Part shown: positions 8,462 to 16,604 of the stretch, piece after piece
How the letters are laid out: the number at the start of each line of letters is the position of its first letter
How positions within the stretch are numbered: position 1 is the stretch's first letter
Origin: Eubacterium sp.
GTDB lineage: Bacteria > Bacillota > Clostridia > Lachnospirales > Lachnospiraceae
NCBI GenBank assembly: GCA_017938215.1
Contig: JAGBBZ010000016.1
Location: 1 to 55,287 of the forward strand
DNA length: 55,287 bases
Direction of reading: 5' to 3'
Position numbers and translations under genes: made by a program
Notes under the pieces: model-generated
What the model saw: the letters and a program-made list of their open reading frames with translations, nothing else
Databases searched by the model: none
Told to the model about the DNA's origin: nothing

Positions 8462-10714
8462 TTACAATTTCCAAATATCTCGATTGTATTCCTCGATGGT
8501 TCGATCCGAGGAGAAATAACCCGCTTTCGCGATGTTTACCAGCATTTTCTTTGCCCATTCCATGCGATTTTCATAATCCGCATAGGCTTGCTCTCTCGTT
8601 TTCACATACTCGTCAAAATCCGGGAAAGTCATAAACCAATCTTTTCCAATTAATTCTTTGGAAAGTCGCTCCAAGCGAACCTTATCTCCCAACTTCACCA
8701 CCGCCTCACTTGTGATAAAGTCCACCGCCTCTTGGATGGCTGGATTTTCTTCATAATACTTTTTGGCGTTGTAACTGCCATCTTTATACCGTTTCACAAC
8801 GGTATCGCTGGACTCTCCGAAAATATAAATATTTTCATCTTCCACCAGCTGGTGAATCTCCACATTTGCGCCATCTTCGGTACCAAGAGTCACCGCACCG
8901 TTTAGCATAAACTTCATGTTTCCCGTACCGCTGGCTTCCTTCGACGCCAAGGAAATCTGCTCCGAGATGTCACACGCCGGGATAAGTTTTTCTGCCCAAG
9001 TCACGTTATAATTCTCCACCATAACCACATTCAAGTATGGGCTCACTTCCGGGTCTTTTTGAATCAATTCCTGCAAACACAAAATCAAATGAATGATGTC
9101 CTGAGCAATGATATATGCCGGTGCCGCCTTCGCTCCAAAAATCACCATAATCGGCGTGGTTGGCTTCTTTCCCGCCTTGATTTCCAAATACTTGTGAATG
9201 ACATAAAGCGCATTCAACTGCTGCCGTTTGTACTCATGGAGACGCTTAATCTGAATATCAAAAATCGAATCGGCATTTAGAGCGATTCCCTGCTTCTCCT
9301 GCAACGCCTTGGCAAGCTCGCGTTTTTTCGTATTTTTGATGGCAAGCAGTTTTTCCAGCACCACTTTGTCCTCTTTGTACGCCAACAACTGCTTTAACTG
9401 TTTTGCGTCCTTCTTAAAATCGTCGCCGATTAACGATGTGATTAACTCCGTCAACTGTGGATTGCTGTGCAAAAGCCAGCGTCGGAACGTAATTCCGTTG
9501 GTTTTGTTGTTAAATTTCTCTGGATAAATGTTATGAAATCCGTTCAATTCCTCATTTTTCAAAATATCCGTATGCAGAGACGCTACGCCATTGACGCTGT
9601 AGGAGTAATGAATGTCAATGTGCGCCATGTGTACCCGCTCCTCTTTGTCAATGATATACAAAGACGAATCCTCATACTTTCTCCGCACTTTATTGTCCAA
9701 CACCTCGATAATCGGAATCAACTGCGGCACTACTTTCCCAAGATATTCCATTGGCCATTTTTCCAATGCCTCGGCCAATATAGTGTGATTGGTATAAGCA
9801 CAACAGTTGCTCACCACCTCGATGGCATCGTCCATGGTCAGCCCCCGCTCCACCAACAATCGAATCAACTCTGGGATCACCATAGTCGGGTGGGTGTCAT
9901 TAATCTGAATCACCGCATAATCTGCCAAGTCATACAGCTTACATCCCTTGGCAACACTTTCATCGAGAATGAGCCGCGCCGCGCTGGACACCATGAAATA
10001 CTGCTGATAAATTCGAAGCAAACGTCCCGCTTCGTCGCTGTCGTCAGGATAGAGAAACAACGTAAGATTTTTCTCGATGTCCTCTTTGTCAAAGGAAATG
10101 CCCTCTTTCACGATGGACTCGTCCACGCTCTCGACATCAAAGAGATGAAGTTTGTTGGTGGTGCTATCATACCCTGTCACATTCACATCATACATTCTCG
10201 CCGTAACCGTTCCATCTCCAAAGGTAATCGGGTAAGTCACGTCGGTTTTAATGAGCCAACTCTGGTCCGTAATCCATGGGTCAGGCACGGCGGCTTGGGC
10301 GCGGTTCTCAAAGACCTGACGAAACAGACCAAAATGATAGTTTAGTCCCACGCCGTCTCCATTCAATCCCAGCGTCGCGATGGAGTCCAAAAAACAAGCC
10401 GCCAGTCGTCCCAGTCCGCCATTTCCGAGAGACGGTTCCTTTTCCAGTTCCTCAATCTCACTGAGTTTTTTCCCATTTTCTTCCAAAAGTTGTTTTACTT
10501 CCTCATAGATTCCCAGATTGATAAGATTATTGGACAGCAATTTCCCCACAAGAAACTCCGCTGAGATATAATACAATTTCTTTTTCGCTGGCGCCGCTTT
10601 TTTCTGCTGTGCCATCTCCTGAACCATTTTCAGAAGCCCATAGTAAATCTCCTGATTGCTACATTCGGATATGTTTTTATGAAACTCTGCTTGAGTGATT
10701 TCCAACAAATTCAT
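8462..10714 (-). CDS. glgP: Glycogen/maltodextrin phosphorylase
   Basis: A 750-residue alpha-glucan phosphorylase, somewhat shorter than the usual 800-840. It releases glucose-1-phosphate from alpha-1,4-glucans using phosphate and pyridoxal phosphate. Signatures are [51 protein letters not shown] and the PLP-lysine region [23 protein letters not shown] 10714 follows AGGAG. It converges with the LacI-type gene and probably uses the maltodextrins made by MalQ. It has its own upstream region, so co-regulation with the PTS operon would need to come through operators. Confidence 0.96.
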   Translation of the reverse strand: MNLLEITQAEFHKNISECSNQEIYYGLLKMVQEMAQQKKAAPAKKKLYYISAEFLVGKLLSNNLINLGIYEEVKQLLEENGKKLSEIEELEKEPSLGNGGLGRLAACFLDSIATLGLNGDGVGLNYHFGLFRQVFENRAQAAVPDPWITDQSWLIKTDVTYPITFGDGTVTARMYDVNVTGYDSTTNKLHLFDVESVDESIVKEGISFDKEDIEKNLTLFLYPDDSDEAGRLLRIYQQYFMVSSAARLILDESVAKGCKLYDLADYAVIQINDTHPTMVIPELIRLLVERGLTMDDAIEVVSNCCAYTNHTILAEALEKWPMEYLGKVVPQLIPIIEVLDNKVRRKYEDSSLYIIDKEERVHMAHIDIHYSYSVNGVASLHTDILKNEELNGFHNIYPEKFNNKTNGITFRRWLLHSNPQLTELITSLIGDDFKKDAKQLKQLLAYKEDKVVLEKLLAIKNTKKRELAKALQEKQGIALNADSIFDIQIKRLHEYKRQQLNALYVIHKYLEIKAGKKPTTPIMVIFGAKAAPAYIIAQDIIHLILCLQELIQKDPEVSPYLNVVMVENYNVTWAEKLIPACDISEQISLASKEASGTGNMKFMLNGAVTLGTEDGANVEIHQLVEDENIYIFGESSDTVVKRYKDGSYNAKKYYEENPAIQEAVDFITSEAVVKLGDKVRLERLSKELIGKDWFMTFPDFDEYVKTREQAYADYENRMEWAKKMLVNIAKAGYFSSDRTIEEYNRDIWKL

Positions 10715-10748
10715 AGATACCTACTCCTTTACATATATTATGACTTGT

Positions 10749-10754
10749 ATTATA
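10749..10754 (-). promoter_or_regulatory. Likely -10 box of the glgP promoter
   Basis: TATAAT on the minus strand, about 35 bases before the start codon. The -35 box is poor, which would suit an activated promoter. Confidence 0.45.
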
Positions 10755-10830
10755 CTACTTATAAAATGTACTTTTCTTGTATTATTATGCTTTGTTTTTG
10801 CACAATACTATCCTTGAAAGGAGTTTTTCC

Positions 10831-11724
10831 ATGGACCAGAATCAACACGAATGGTATCACGAAACCAAGAAACACACACCCGATGATTTTCCCTACAACA
10901 CCTATCTCTGCTCCATCCCTCTGGACTTTCAATCCGTAAAGACCCATTGGCACGACGAGGTAGAATTTATCGTCATTAAAAAAGGAGAAGGCATTGTGTC
11001 CGTTGACTTAACTCCCTATACCGTAAAAGCCGGCGATATTATTTTGGTCTTTTCCGGTCAACTTCATTCCATCGAGCAAAAAGATTCTGCCACCATGGAA
11101 TACGAAAATATCCTGTTTCGACCAAGTCTTCTGCGCTCGTTGGGGCAGGACTTTTGCAATGACGCCTTCCTTCAACCGCTTCTCTCTGGAAAAAGAAATC
11201 TCTTTCCGGTTATCGTCGACACCTGCCAATTTCACCGGGAATTATCTGTCCTATTTCATCGCATTGACGAGTTGTGCGACGCGCGCCCTCACGGCTACCA
11301 GCTTGCCATTAAGGGATATTTATTCCAGATTATGTATGTCCTTTTCTCTGCCAGCGGCAATACTTGCTCCGACCGGTCAGCCTATGTCAGCCAAAAATCC
11401 TTGGAAAAGCTAAAACGGATTTTGAGTTACGTCGCCGACCATTACCAACACCCCATCACCATCGAGGAAATTGCAGGATATTGTTTCTACAGCAAATCGT
11501 ATTTTATGAAGTTTTTCAAACAAACCATGGGAATGGGATTTATCCAATACGTCAATGACTACCGACTGGAAATCGCCGCAAAAGAATTGCTTCAAACCTC
11601 CGATAATATTTTGGAAATCGCCGTGCGCACCGGCTTTGACAATCTATCTTACTTCAACCGATGCTTCAAGAAAAAATACGGCGTAACACCCGGAACATAC
11701 AGAAATCCCCCGGCAACCATGTAA
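10831..11724 (+). CDS. AraC-family transcriptional regulator
   Basis: A 297-residue regulator. Residues about 30-110 form a cupin-like sensor (THWHDEVEFIVIKKGEG, VKAGDIILVFSGQLHSIE). Residues about 200-297 hold the two AraC helix-turn-helix motifs (ITIEEIAGYCFYSKSYFMKF and ILEIAVRTGFDNLSYFNRCF, followed by KKYGVTPGTYR). ATG 10831 follows GAAAGGAG. It diverges from glgP, so it may control that gene or a sugar pathway. The target is not evident from the sequence. Small hairpins follow the stop (11725-11740). Confidence 0.93.
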   Translation: MDQNQHEWYHETKKHTPDDFPYNTYLCSIPLDFQSVKTHWHDEVEFIVIKKGEGIVSVDLTPYTVKAGDIILVFSGQLHSIEQKDSATMEYENILFRPSLLRSLGQDFCNDAFLQPLLSGKRNLFPVIVDTCQFHRELSVLFHRIDELCDARPHGYQLAIKGYLFQIMYVLFSASGNTCSDRSAYVSQKSLEKLKRILSYVADHYQHPITIEEIAGYCFYSKSYFMKFFKQTMGMGFIQYVNDYRLEIAAKELLQTSDNILEIAVRTGFDNLSYFNRCFKKKYGVTPGTYRNPPATM

Positions 11725-11740
11725 TCTGGAGCATTCCAGA
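11725..11740 (+). other. Short hairpin after the AraC gene
   Basis: TCTGGA-GCAT-TCCAGA begins right after the stop codon. There is no clear T-run, so this is at best a weak terminator. Confidence 0.4.
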
Positions 11741-11796
11741 CCATGAAAGCCGAGGCATTTCATTTATGCGTATCTCTTTCCGTCTCATTCTGGTTT

Positions 11797-12987
11797 CTAT
11801 TTCTTCACGTAATGGCAAAGATACGGCTTATCGATGTCACTCATCTTTGCTTTGTACATTTGAAGATAATAGTCATCATCATTTCCCTTTAAAATTGTGG
11901 CGCCCGAGTAGAATTGGTACTCTGGTGACAGATAGTAACATGGATCCTGTTTGGCATCCACCACCGGAGTGAATTCTTTCTTCCCATAGTCTGCTTCATA
12001 TATCCCGTCTTGTGTGGCAAGAAGAATCGTATTGTCACTTACCCCTAATTGCATGATGTTAAATCCCTTTTGGTCAAGATTCTTTTCGTCGAATGCCACC
12101 CCCGTCGGCACTTCGTACAACAAATCTCCGTTTTCATCATACACATTCACTTCAATTTGCTTCGTCTCTTCGTTTCCAACGCCCACGGCACAAAAACCGT
12201 CGCCGAACACGAGATCCGTATACGTCACTCCCAGATTTGGAAGATCAATTCCTGTGGTCAGCTTTTCTCCACTACCGCCCCCATATAAGCCTGTGGTTTC
12301 CACATCCCCACACCAAAGATAATAATCCCCATTCGCCATAACATGTACTCGGCATGACATCTGTTCGTTTTCCCGAGCTTTTTTCATGTTTTCAATTCCC
12401 AAATTCTCATACAATGCCTGTATTGAAAGCTCCGGCAACATCAGTCCTGCAATCTGATTCGTCTTCTCATCCACCTTCAATACATACTGCTCTGTAAGAT
12501 AGAAATCATTTTGGTACTTTTCCGAGTCCTTGTAGTAATCCTTCTGTGCCATGGAATTTTCATTCACATGTAGGTAGAAACATCCATCCGCCCCATACTG
12601 ATAGTCGAAAAGCGTCAAGCGCTCCAACTTGGTTTTCTTTTCCTTGAACCATTTTTTCAGTTCCGGTATCCACGGTGCCTCCACTTGTTTCCACTCACCA
12701 TCCACCACTTCGCATTTTGTGATGCAAAAGTCTTCCTCTGTATCAAACTCCTGCACCAACATGTACAAGGTTCCGGTTGGATCCATCCGCACATTGCTAT
12801 AATGAATCATTCGATTTTCACCATAAATATCGGTTGGCGCAAATTCCATCGCCTGTTCCTGATATGCAACCGTCTTGGTATCCGCTATCTTATCCACTGT
12901 CTGTGTGGCATCTCCTGTTGTTCCTTTCTGACAACCACACAGAAGCAATGCACTCACTACCCCGACGATAAGCAATTGTTTCTTCAT
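11797..12987 (-). CDS. Lipoprotein of unknown function, possibly a beta-propeller
   Basis: A 396-residue exported protein. The N-terminus is a lipoprotein signal (MKKQLLIVGVV, lipobox LLCGC), so it should be anchored outside the membrane by a lipid-modified Cys. ATG 12987 follows GGAGG by five bases; upstream in-frame starts lack this. The mature part has repeated blocks with G-x-x-Y-L or D-G-x-Y patterns (GTLYMLV, GCFYLHV, GDYYLWC, ATQDGIYEA, DDYYLQMY) as in blade-like repeats, but I cannot assign a family. It is convergent with the AraC gene and has its own promoter region with two palindromes. Confidence 0.8.
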   Translation of the reverse strand: MKKQLLIVGVVSALLLCGCQKGTTGDATQTVDKIADTKTVAYQEQAMEFAPTDIYGENRMIHYSNVRMDPTGTLYMLVQEFDTEEDFCITKCEVVDGEWKQVEAPWIPELKKWFKEKKTKLERLTLFDYQYGADGCFYLHVNENSMAQKDYYKDSEKYQNDFYLTEQYVLKVDEKTNQIAGLMLPELSIQALYENLGIENMKKARENEQMSCRVHVMANGDYYLWCGDVETTGLYGGGSGEKLTTGIDLPNLGVTYTDLVFGDGFCAVGVGNEETKQIEVNVYDENGDLLYEVPTGVAFDEKNLDQKGFNIMQLGVSDNTILLATQDGIYEADYGKKEFTPVVDAKQDPCYYLSPEYQFYSGATILKGNDDDYYLQMYKAKMSDIDKPYLCHYVKK

Positions 12988-13024
12988 GGTAACCTCCATT
13001 CTACGTCCGTCGACGCAATGTTCT

Positions 13025-13055
13025 TTACAAATTTGTAACCTCATTATATAATGAG
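13025..13055. promoter_or_regulatory. Two adjacent perfect palindromes at the lipoprotein promoter
   Basis: TTACAAATTTGTAA (13025-13038) and CTCATTATATAATGAG (13040-13055) are both perfect palindromes one base apart. The second contains the TATAAT that would serve as the -10 box for the lipoprotein gene on the minus strand. They look like an operator pair. Confidence 0.5.
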
Positions 13056-13140
13056 ATGAGTTGTACGTGAAGTATAACTAGTACAAAATAGAAAGGCTTA
13101 TTTTCTCAAAAAGGGAAAAATAACAAGAGAGGAACGCTAA

Positions 13141-13653
13141 ATGGGAAAAAAATCTACGAAAAAAGACAAAAACATCTATCAAATATGCCGCGAAAATCTG
13201 GAGCTTACAAGGGAAGCAGCCAGCGAACTGCTGGAAAGCATCTCCGATAGCCGCATCGAAAAAATCGAAAGTGGCAAGTCTCTTCCCCATCCGGATGAGG
13301 TGCTGATTATGGCTGACAAATACAAAATGCCAAACCTTCGAAATCAGTTTTGTTCCCACGACTGTCCAATTGGCAGAACTTACATACCGGAAATCACAAT
13401 GAAGGACTTATCCCAGATTACATTGGAGATTCTGGCATCACTAAACTCCGTGGAGAAAAACAAAGACCGTCTCATCGAGATTGTGGCGGACGGCACAATC
13501 TCGGATAGCGAACTGGACGACTTTGCACATATCCAAAATGAATTGGAACATATTTCAGTGGCAGTGGAGTCTCTTCAGTTATGGGTTGAGAAAACCATTC
13601 ACGAAAATGGAATCAATAAAGAAAAATTGGAAGAAATAAGAAAAAAATTATAA
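13141..13653 (+). CDS. XRE-family helix-turn-helix regulator
   Basis: A 170-residue cytoplasmic protein. Residues about 10-65 are a Cro/C1-type DNA-binding domain (IYQICRENLELTREAASELL, ISDSRIEKIESGKSLPHPDE). A Cys motif, FCSHDCPIG, follows, and then a helical C-terminal half that looks coiled-coil-like and could mediate dimerisation. The ATG has GAGAGG eight bases upstream. It diverges from the lipoprotein gene across two palindromes and may bind them. The ligand and target are unknown. Confidence 0.88.
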   Translation: MGKKSTKKDKNIYQICRENLELTREAASELLESISDSRIEKIESGKSLPHPDEVLIMADKYKMPNLRNQFCSHDCPIGRTYIPEITMKDLSQITLEILASLNSVEKNKDRLIEIVADGTISDSELDDFAHIQNELEHISVAVESLQLWVEKTIHENGINKEKLEEIRKKL

Positions 13654-13740
13654 ATTTACTATAAAGTTTCATTTCCTCTCTTCCGATATACAATACGAAC
13701 GACACTACTAACCTCGAATCATAAAGAAAGGAGGATGACT

Positions 13741-13830
13741 ATGACCCATTATCAAATTTTTCACACAAACACATATTTCGCAAGAAACACACAGTCTGGT
13801 TGTCCTTCTAATGATCGAGGTCTGATCTAG
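13741..13830 (+). CDS. Possible 29-residue leader peptide upstream of rtcB
   Basis: ATG 13741 has a near-ideal AAGGAGG seven bases upstream and a 29-codon frame ending in TAG. The peptide starts MTHYQIFHTNTYF. It lies 45 bases before a hairpin with a T-run that precedes rtcB. A second short frame (13843-13887, MTHKKRMDFLMAPV) begins with the same nine bases ATGACCCAT and ends inside the hairpin loop. I recognise neither peptide. A translated leader before a terminator suggests attenuation. Confidence 0.45.
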   Translation: MTHYQIFHTNTYFARNTQSGCPSNDRGLI

Positions 13831-13875
13831 AATTTTATTCCCATGACCCATAAAAAGAGAATGGATTTCCTGATG

Positions 13876-13897
13876 GCACCTGTGTAGGGTGCTTTTT
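13876..13897 (+). terminator. Terminator/attenuator hairpin before rtcB
   Basis: GCACC (13876-13880) pairs with GGTGC (13888-13892) around a 7-nt loop, followed directly by five T. It ends the leader segment 38 bases before the rtcB start. Confidence 0.55.
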
Positions 13898-13935
13898 GTG
13901 TGCGCGAATTTACCGATTTAGAATGGAGATTACGT

Positions 13936-15072
13936 ATGAACACACAAATTATAAGTGGAAACTACGCTTCGGCGACTATTTTTACAACCGATAATGAAAA
14001 AACTGCTTTGGAGGAGTATGCCCGCAAGCAGATTCAGATGCTGTGCGATAACCCAGTAGCAGCGAGGAGCAAGATTCGTGTCATGCCAGATGTGCATCCG
14101 GGAAAGGTGGGTACCATCGGACTTACCATGACTATTGGCACCCAAATTCTCCCGAATCTGGTGGGAGTTGACATGGGCTGTGGCATGACATTGGCATCCA
14201 TCCAAGGCAAGAAAATGGAGATGCAAAAACTGGACCGCATCGTCCAGACCAAGGTTCCGGCAGGGAGTGAAGTCCGCAAGGAAGCACATCATCTAGCAAA
14301 TGAGATGGATCTGTCGGAACTCCGTTGCGCCCATGCCATCCAAAAGGAAAAAGCCCTTTGTAGCCTCGGCACTCTCGGTGGTGGCAACCATTTTATCGAA
14401 GTAGACCAGGATGACTCCGGCGTATTTTATCTGGTGATTCACTCCGGCAGTCGACATCTGGGCGTGGAAGTGACTGAATATTATCTGCGAGAGGGGCAGA
14501 AACATTTGAAAGCGCAGGGCAACGATGTCCCTTATGAGCTAACCTATCTGGAAGGAGAGTTGATGTCAGATTATCTTCATGATCTGCAGATTGCTCAGGA
14601 CTATGCGGCACTTAACCGCGAGATTATGATTCGGGAAATCACAAAGGGCATGAAGTGGAAAATATCTCACATGGAACATTGCATCCACAACTACGTGGAT
14701 TTCTCTGGAGAAGTACCGCTTCTGCGAAAAGGCGCCATTGCTGCCGCCGCTGACACACCTGTCATTATCCCCATCAACATGCGGGATGGCATTTTGCTTG
14801 GCACCGGACTTGGCAACGAGGAATGGAATTGCTCTGCTCCTCATGGCGCCGGGCGAATCTATAAACGGGAAGATGTAAAGTCCCACTTCACCGTCTCTGC
14901 TTTCAAGTCTGAGATGAAAGGGATTTACACGTCTTGCATCAGCAAGGATACCCTGGACGAGGCGCCATTTGCTTATCGCCCTTTGGAAGAAATCCAGGAG
15001 GCTATTTCAGAAACGGTACACATCAATCGGGTACTTCGCCCCATTTACAATTATAAAGCGGGAAAACGCTAG
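13936..15072 (+). CDS. rtcB: RtcB-family RNA ligase
   Basis: A 378-residue protein of the short bacterial RtcB type. RtcB joins RNA 2',3'-cyclic phosphate or 3'-phosphate ends to 5'-OH ends using GTP and Mn2+, for RNA repair. Motifs seen are IRVMPDVHPGKVGTIG, VGVDMGCGMT (metal Cys), LGGGNHFIEV, VIHSGSRHLG and SAPHGAGRIYKR with the guanylylated His region. ATG 13936 has GGAGATTACGT before it; an in-frame ATG at 13900 lacks this. A small Cys-rich gene lies 28 bases downstream with its own AGGAGG, probably co-transcribed. Confidence 0.93.
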   Translation: MNTQIISGNYASATIFTTDNEKTALEEYARKQIQMLCDNPVAARSKIRVMPDVHPGKVGTIGLTMTIGTQILPNLVGVDMGCGMTLASIQGKKMEMQKLDRIVQTKVPAGSEVRKEAHHLANEMDLSELRCAHAIQKEKALCSLGTLGGGNHFIEVDQDDSGVFYLVIHSGSRHLGVEVTEYYLREGQKHLKAQGNDVPYELTYLEGELMSDYLHDLQIAQDYAALNREIMIREITKGMKWKISHMEHCIHNYVDFSGEVPLLRKGAIAAAADTPVIIPINMRDGILLGTGLGNEEWNCSAPHGAGRIYKREDVKSHFTVSAFKSEMKGIYTSCISKDTLDEAPFAYRPLEEIQEAISETVHINRVLRPIYNYKAGKR

Positions 15073-15100
15073 ACGTTTGCATGAATAGGAGGAATGAATC

Positions 15101-15293
15101 ATGGCAAAATATCGAGAGACACCATGTAAGTTTTACGTGGCACATGGCAACTGCAAGAAGGGCCGAAAGGCCATCCACAAGACCTACTGCCAGCACTGCG
15201 ACAAATATTGTCCACGTGCAAAGATCCGACACATTAATAAGAAGAAAGCTTACAACGAAAAAAGGAGCTTGCGTGAGCAAGCTCCTTTTTTTT
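15101..15293 (+). CDS. Small Cys-rich basic protein whose frame enters the terminator without a stop
   Basis: ATG 15101 has AGGAGG upstream and follows rtcB by 28 bases. The first 60 residues are basic and Cys-rich (TPCKFYVAHGNC, YCQHCDKYCPRAK, RHINKKKAYNEK), with Cys at 9, 18, 30, 33 and 37, so a zinc-binding fold is likely. No stop codon occurs before the strong terminator at 15258-15293, which encodes RSLREQAPFF in frame. The frame formally continues to 15682 antisense to the next gene, but termination should give a non-stop mRNA. Rescue-factor genes such as arfA and brfA show this layout. A lost stop codon is the alternative. Confidence 0.65.
15258..15293. terminator. Strong bidirectional terminator inside the end of the small gene
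   Basis: GGAGCTTGC (15264-15272) and GCAAGCTCC (15277-15285) form a perfect stem with a GTGA loop. It is extended by AAA/TTT pairs and followed by eight T. On the minus strand it also ends the LRR protein gene at 15299. Confidence 0.93.
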
Positions 15294-15298
15294 ATGAA

Positions 15299-16447
15299 TT
15301 ACCAGGTCTTTACCGGCTTCACTTTCACGTATTTATAAGTTGTCTTCCACTTCGTCTTCTTCGTGGTAGTAAGCAGCTGGTACTTAACCTTCTTTGTTTT
15401 CTTTCCGTACACTTCGTAAACGGTTGGTGCATTTTTTGTGCTTTTCTTCCACTTCTTTTTCTTTTCCTTATACTGGAAAGAAGTCACAGTGGTTTTCGCC
15501 TTTTTCCACTTGTGTACAAAGTTTTTCTTTTGCTTTTTGCTTGTTACTTTCGTTACCGCCTCTATCTTTTTGACATGGTAGGTAACTTTCTCTTTCTTTG
15601 CAAAAGAAATGGCTTTTGCTTTGTCTACAGTGTAGATTTCTCCGAAGGTGACAGTTCCTTGGAGTTGTCCCCCATTATATAAACGATTTGCTTCTACTTT
15701 GGTATTTTTTCCATTTACGTAAACCTTTTCAGCCCTACAATCGCCGTAAACTTCGTTAAAAGCGAGTTCCTTCAAATTAACTGGAGCGATTACTTCTTTT
15801 GCTGTAACATAAAACCATCCCGCAGCCACATTAATGGTTGATACACTGTTTGGAGTTATCGTTATCTTTTGAATCACTCCGTCGAAAAGGTCATCTGCAT
15901 GAATATGGCATCCAATCTCTACCGTATTAATATCAATAGGAAGGGAATTATCTTCGAACGAAGCATTCACAGGCAAAACAATGTCATCCCAATTGCTGCA
16001 TCCTACAAAACTTCCACTATGAAGATAGATTCCTTCTGGCAAAACCACATTTCGCAATTTTAGACAATCCAGAAATGCATGCTCATAAACTCTTTTTACC
16101 GAAGATGGAATTATCAACTCTTCTACTGTATTTCGGATTCCTTCCATTGCATTAGGAATTTCTCCTGCAATATCACCCTCGTACTCCTCTTTTGCATCAC
16201 CCAGCGCATACACTTGGTATCCATCCAGCTCCGTGGGAATCACAATCCGACCCTCGGTTGACTCGATATTACAAAGTGTTATCTGTTTTTCCTGCTGGTT
16301 CACAATCTGATATGTATAGATTCCTGATTTGTGATAAGGATATGCCTTTTCTAATCCTTCATCCGTAAATGGTAGTGGTAGCATCAGTGCCAAACATAGA
16401 ATCATTGCCATAAATTTTTGTTGCATCAAACTTTGAATTATTAACAT
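15299..16447 (-). CDS. Secreted BspA-like leucine-rich repeat protein (twin 1)
   Basis: A 382-residue exported protein. A signal peptide of about 28 residues starts MLIIQSLMQQ. Next come LRR_5-type BspA repeats (VEELIIPSSVKRVYEHAFLD, LRNVVLPEGIYL). The C-terminal 120 residues are rich in Lys, Thr and Val (KKQKKNFVHKWKKAK, ending KVKPVKTW) and may bind the cell surface. ATG 16447 has GGGAGGG upstream. It is 157 bases downstream of a near-copy at 16605-17750 and probably belongs to the subtilase operon. It may be an adhesin or a substrate or partner of the protease. Confidence 0.85.
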   Translation of the reverse strand: MLIIQSLMQQKFMAMILCLALMLPLPFTDEGLEKAYPYHKSGIYTYQIVNQQEKQITLCNIESTEGRIVIPTELDGYQVYALGDAKEEYEGDIAGEIPNAMEGIRNTVEELIIPSSVKRVYEHAFLDCLKLRNVVLPEGIYLHSGSFVGCSNWDDIVLPVNASFEDNSLPIDINTVEIGCHIHADDLFDGVIQKITITPNSVSTINVAAGWFYVTAKEVIAPVNLKELAFNEVYGDCRAEKVYVNGKNTKVEANRLYNGGQLQGTVTFGEIYTVDKAKAISFAKKEKVTYHVKKIEAVTKVTSKKQKKNFVHKWKKAKTTVTSFQYKEKKKKWKKSTKNAPTVYEVYGKKTKKVKYQLLTTTKKTKWKTTYKYVKVKPVKTW

Positions 16448-16536
16448 AATGGAACCCTCCCATGTATTTTCAACTTGAATACATCGTATCAATTGGATGT
16501 GTCAAAAACATTGTAATTGTTTACATCGTACATATT

Positions 16537-16590
16537 GAAAATTCTCCCTAAAAAACCACTCATTCAGTGAATGTTTCAAGGAGAATTTTT
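16537..16590 (-). terminator. Hairpin region between the LRR twins
   Basis: AATTCTCC (about 16540-16547) and GGAGAATT (about 16579-16586) enclose a smaller CACT/AGTG hairpin followed on the minus strand by GTTTTTT. It may end part of the transcription after twin 2. Confidence 0.45.
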
Positions 16591-16604
16591 TACTTTCTAA
16601 ACAA

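Noticed and set aside
13801-13880. tRNA-like segment with a CTTCTAA loop near 13806 before rtcB
   Set aside because: The bases flanking the loop do not pair as an anticodon stem and no T-arm or acceptor stem can be formed.
13871-13897. T-box riboswitch before rtcB
   Set aside because: The T-box consensus and specifier stem are absent, and rtcB is not a usual T-box target.
15294-15682. Continuation of the small rtcB-linked frame to a 193-residue protein
   Set aside because: It crosses a strong terminator and lies fully antisense to the conserved end of the LRR gene. The sequence there is typical of a shadow frame.
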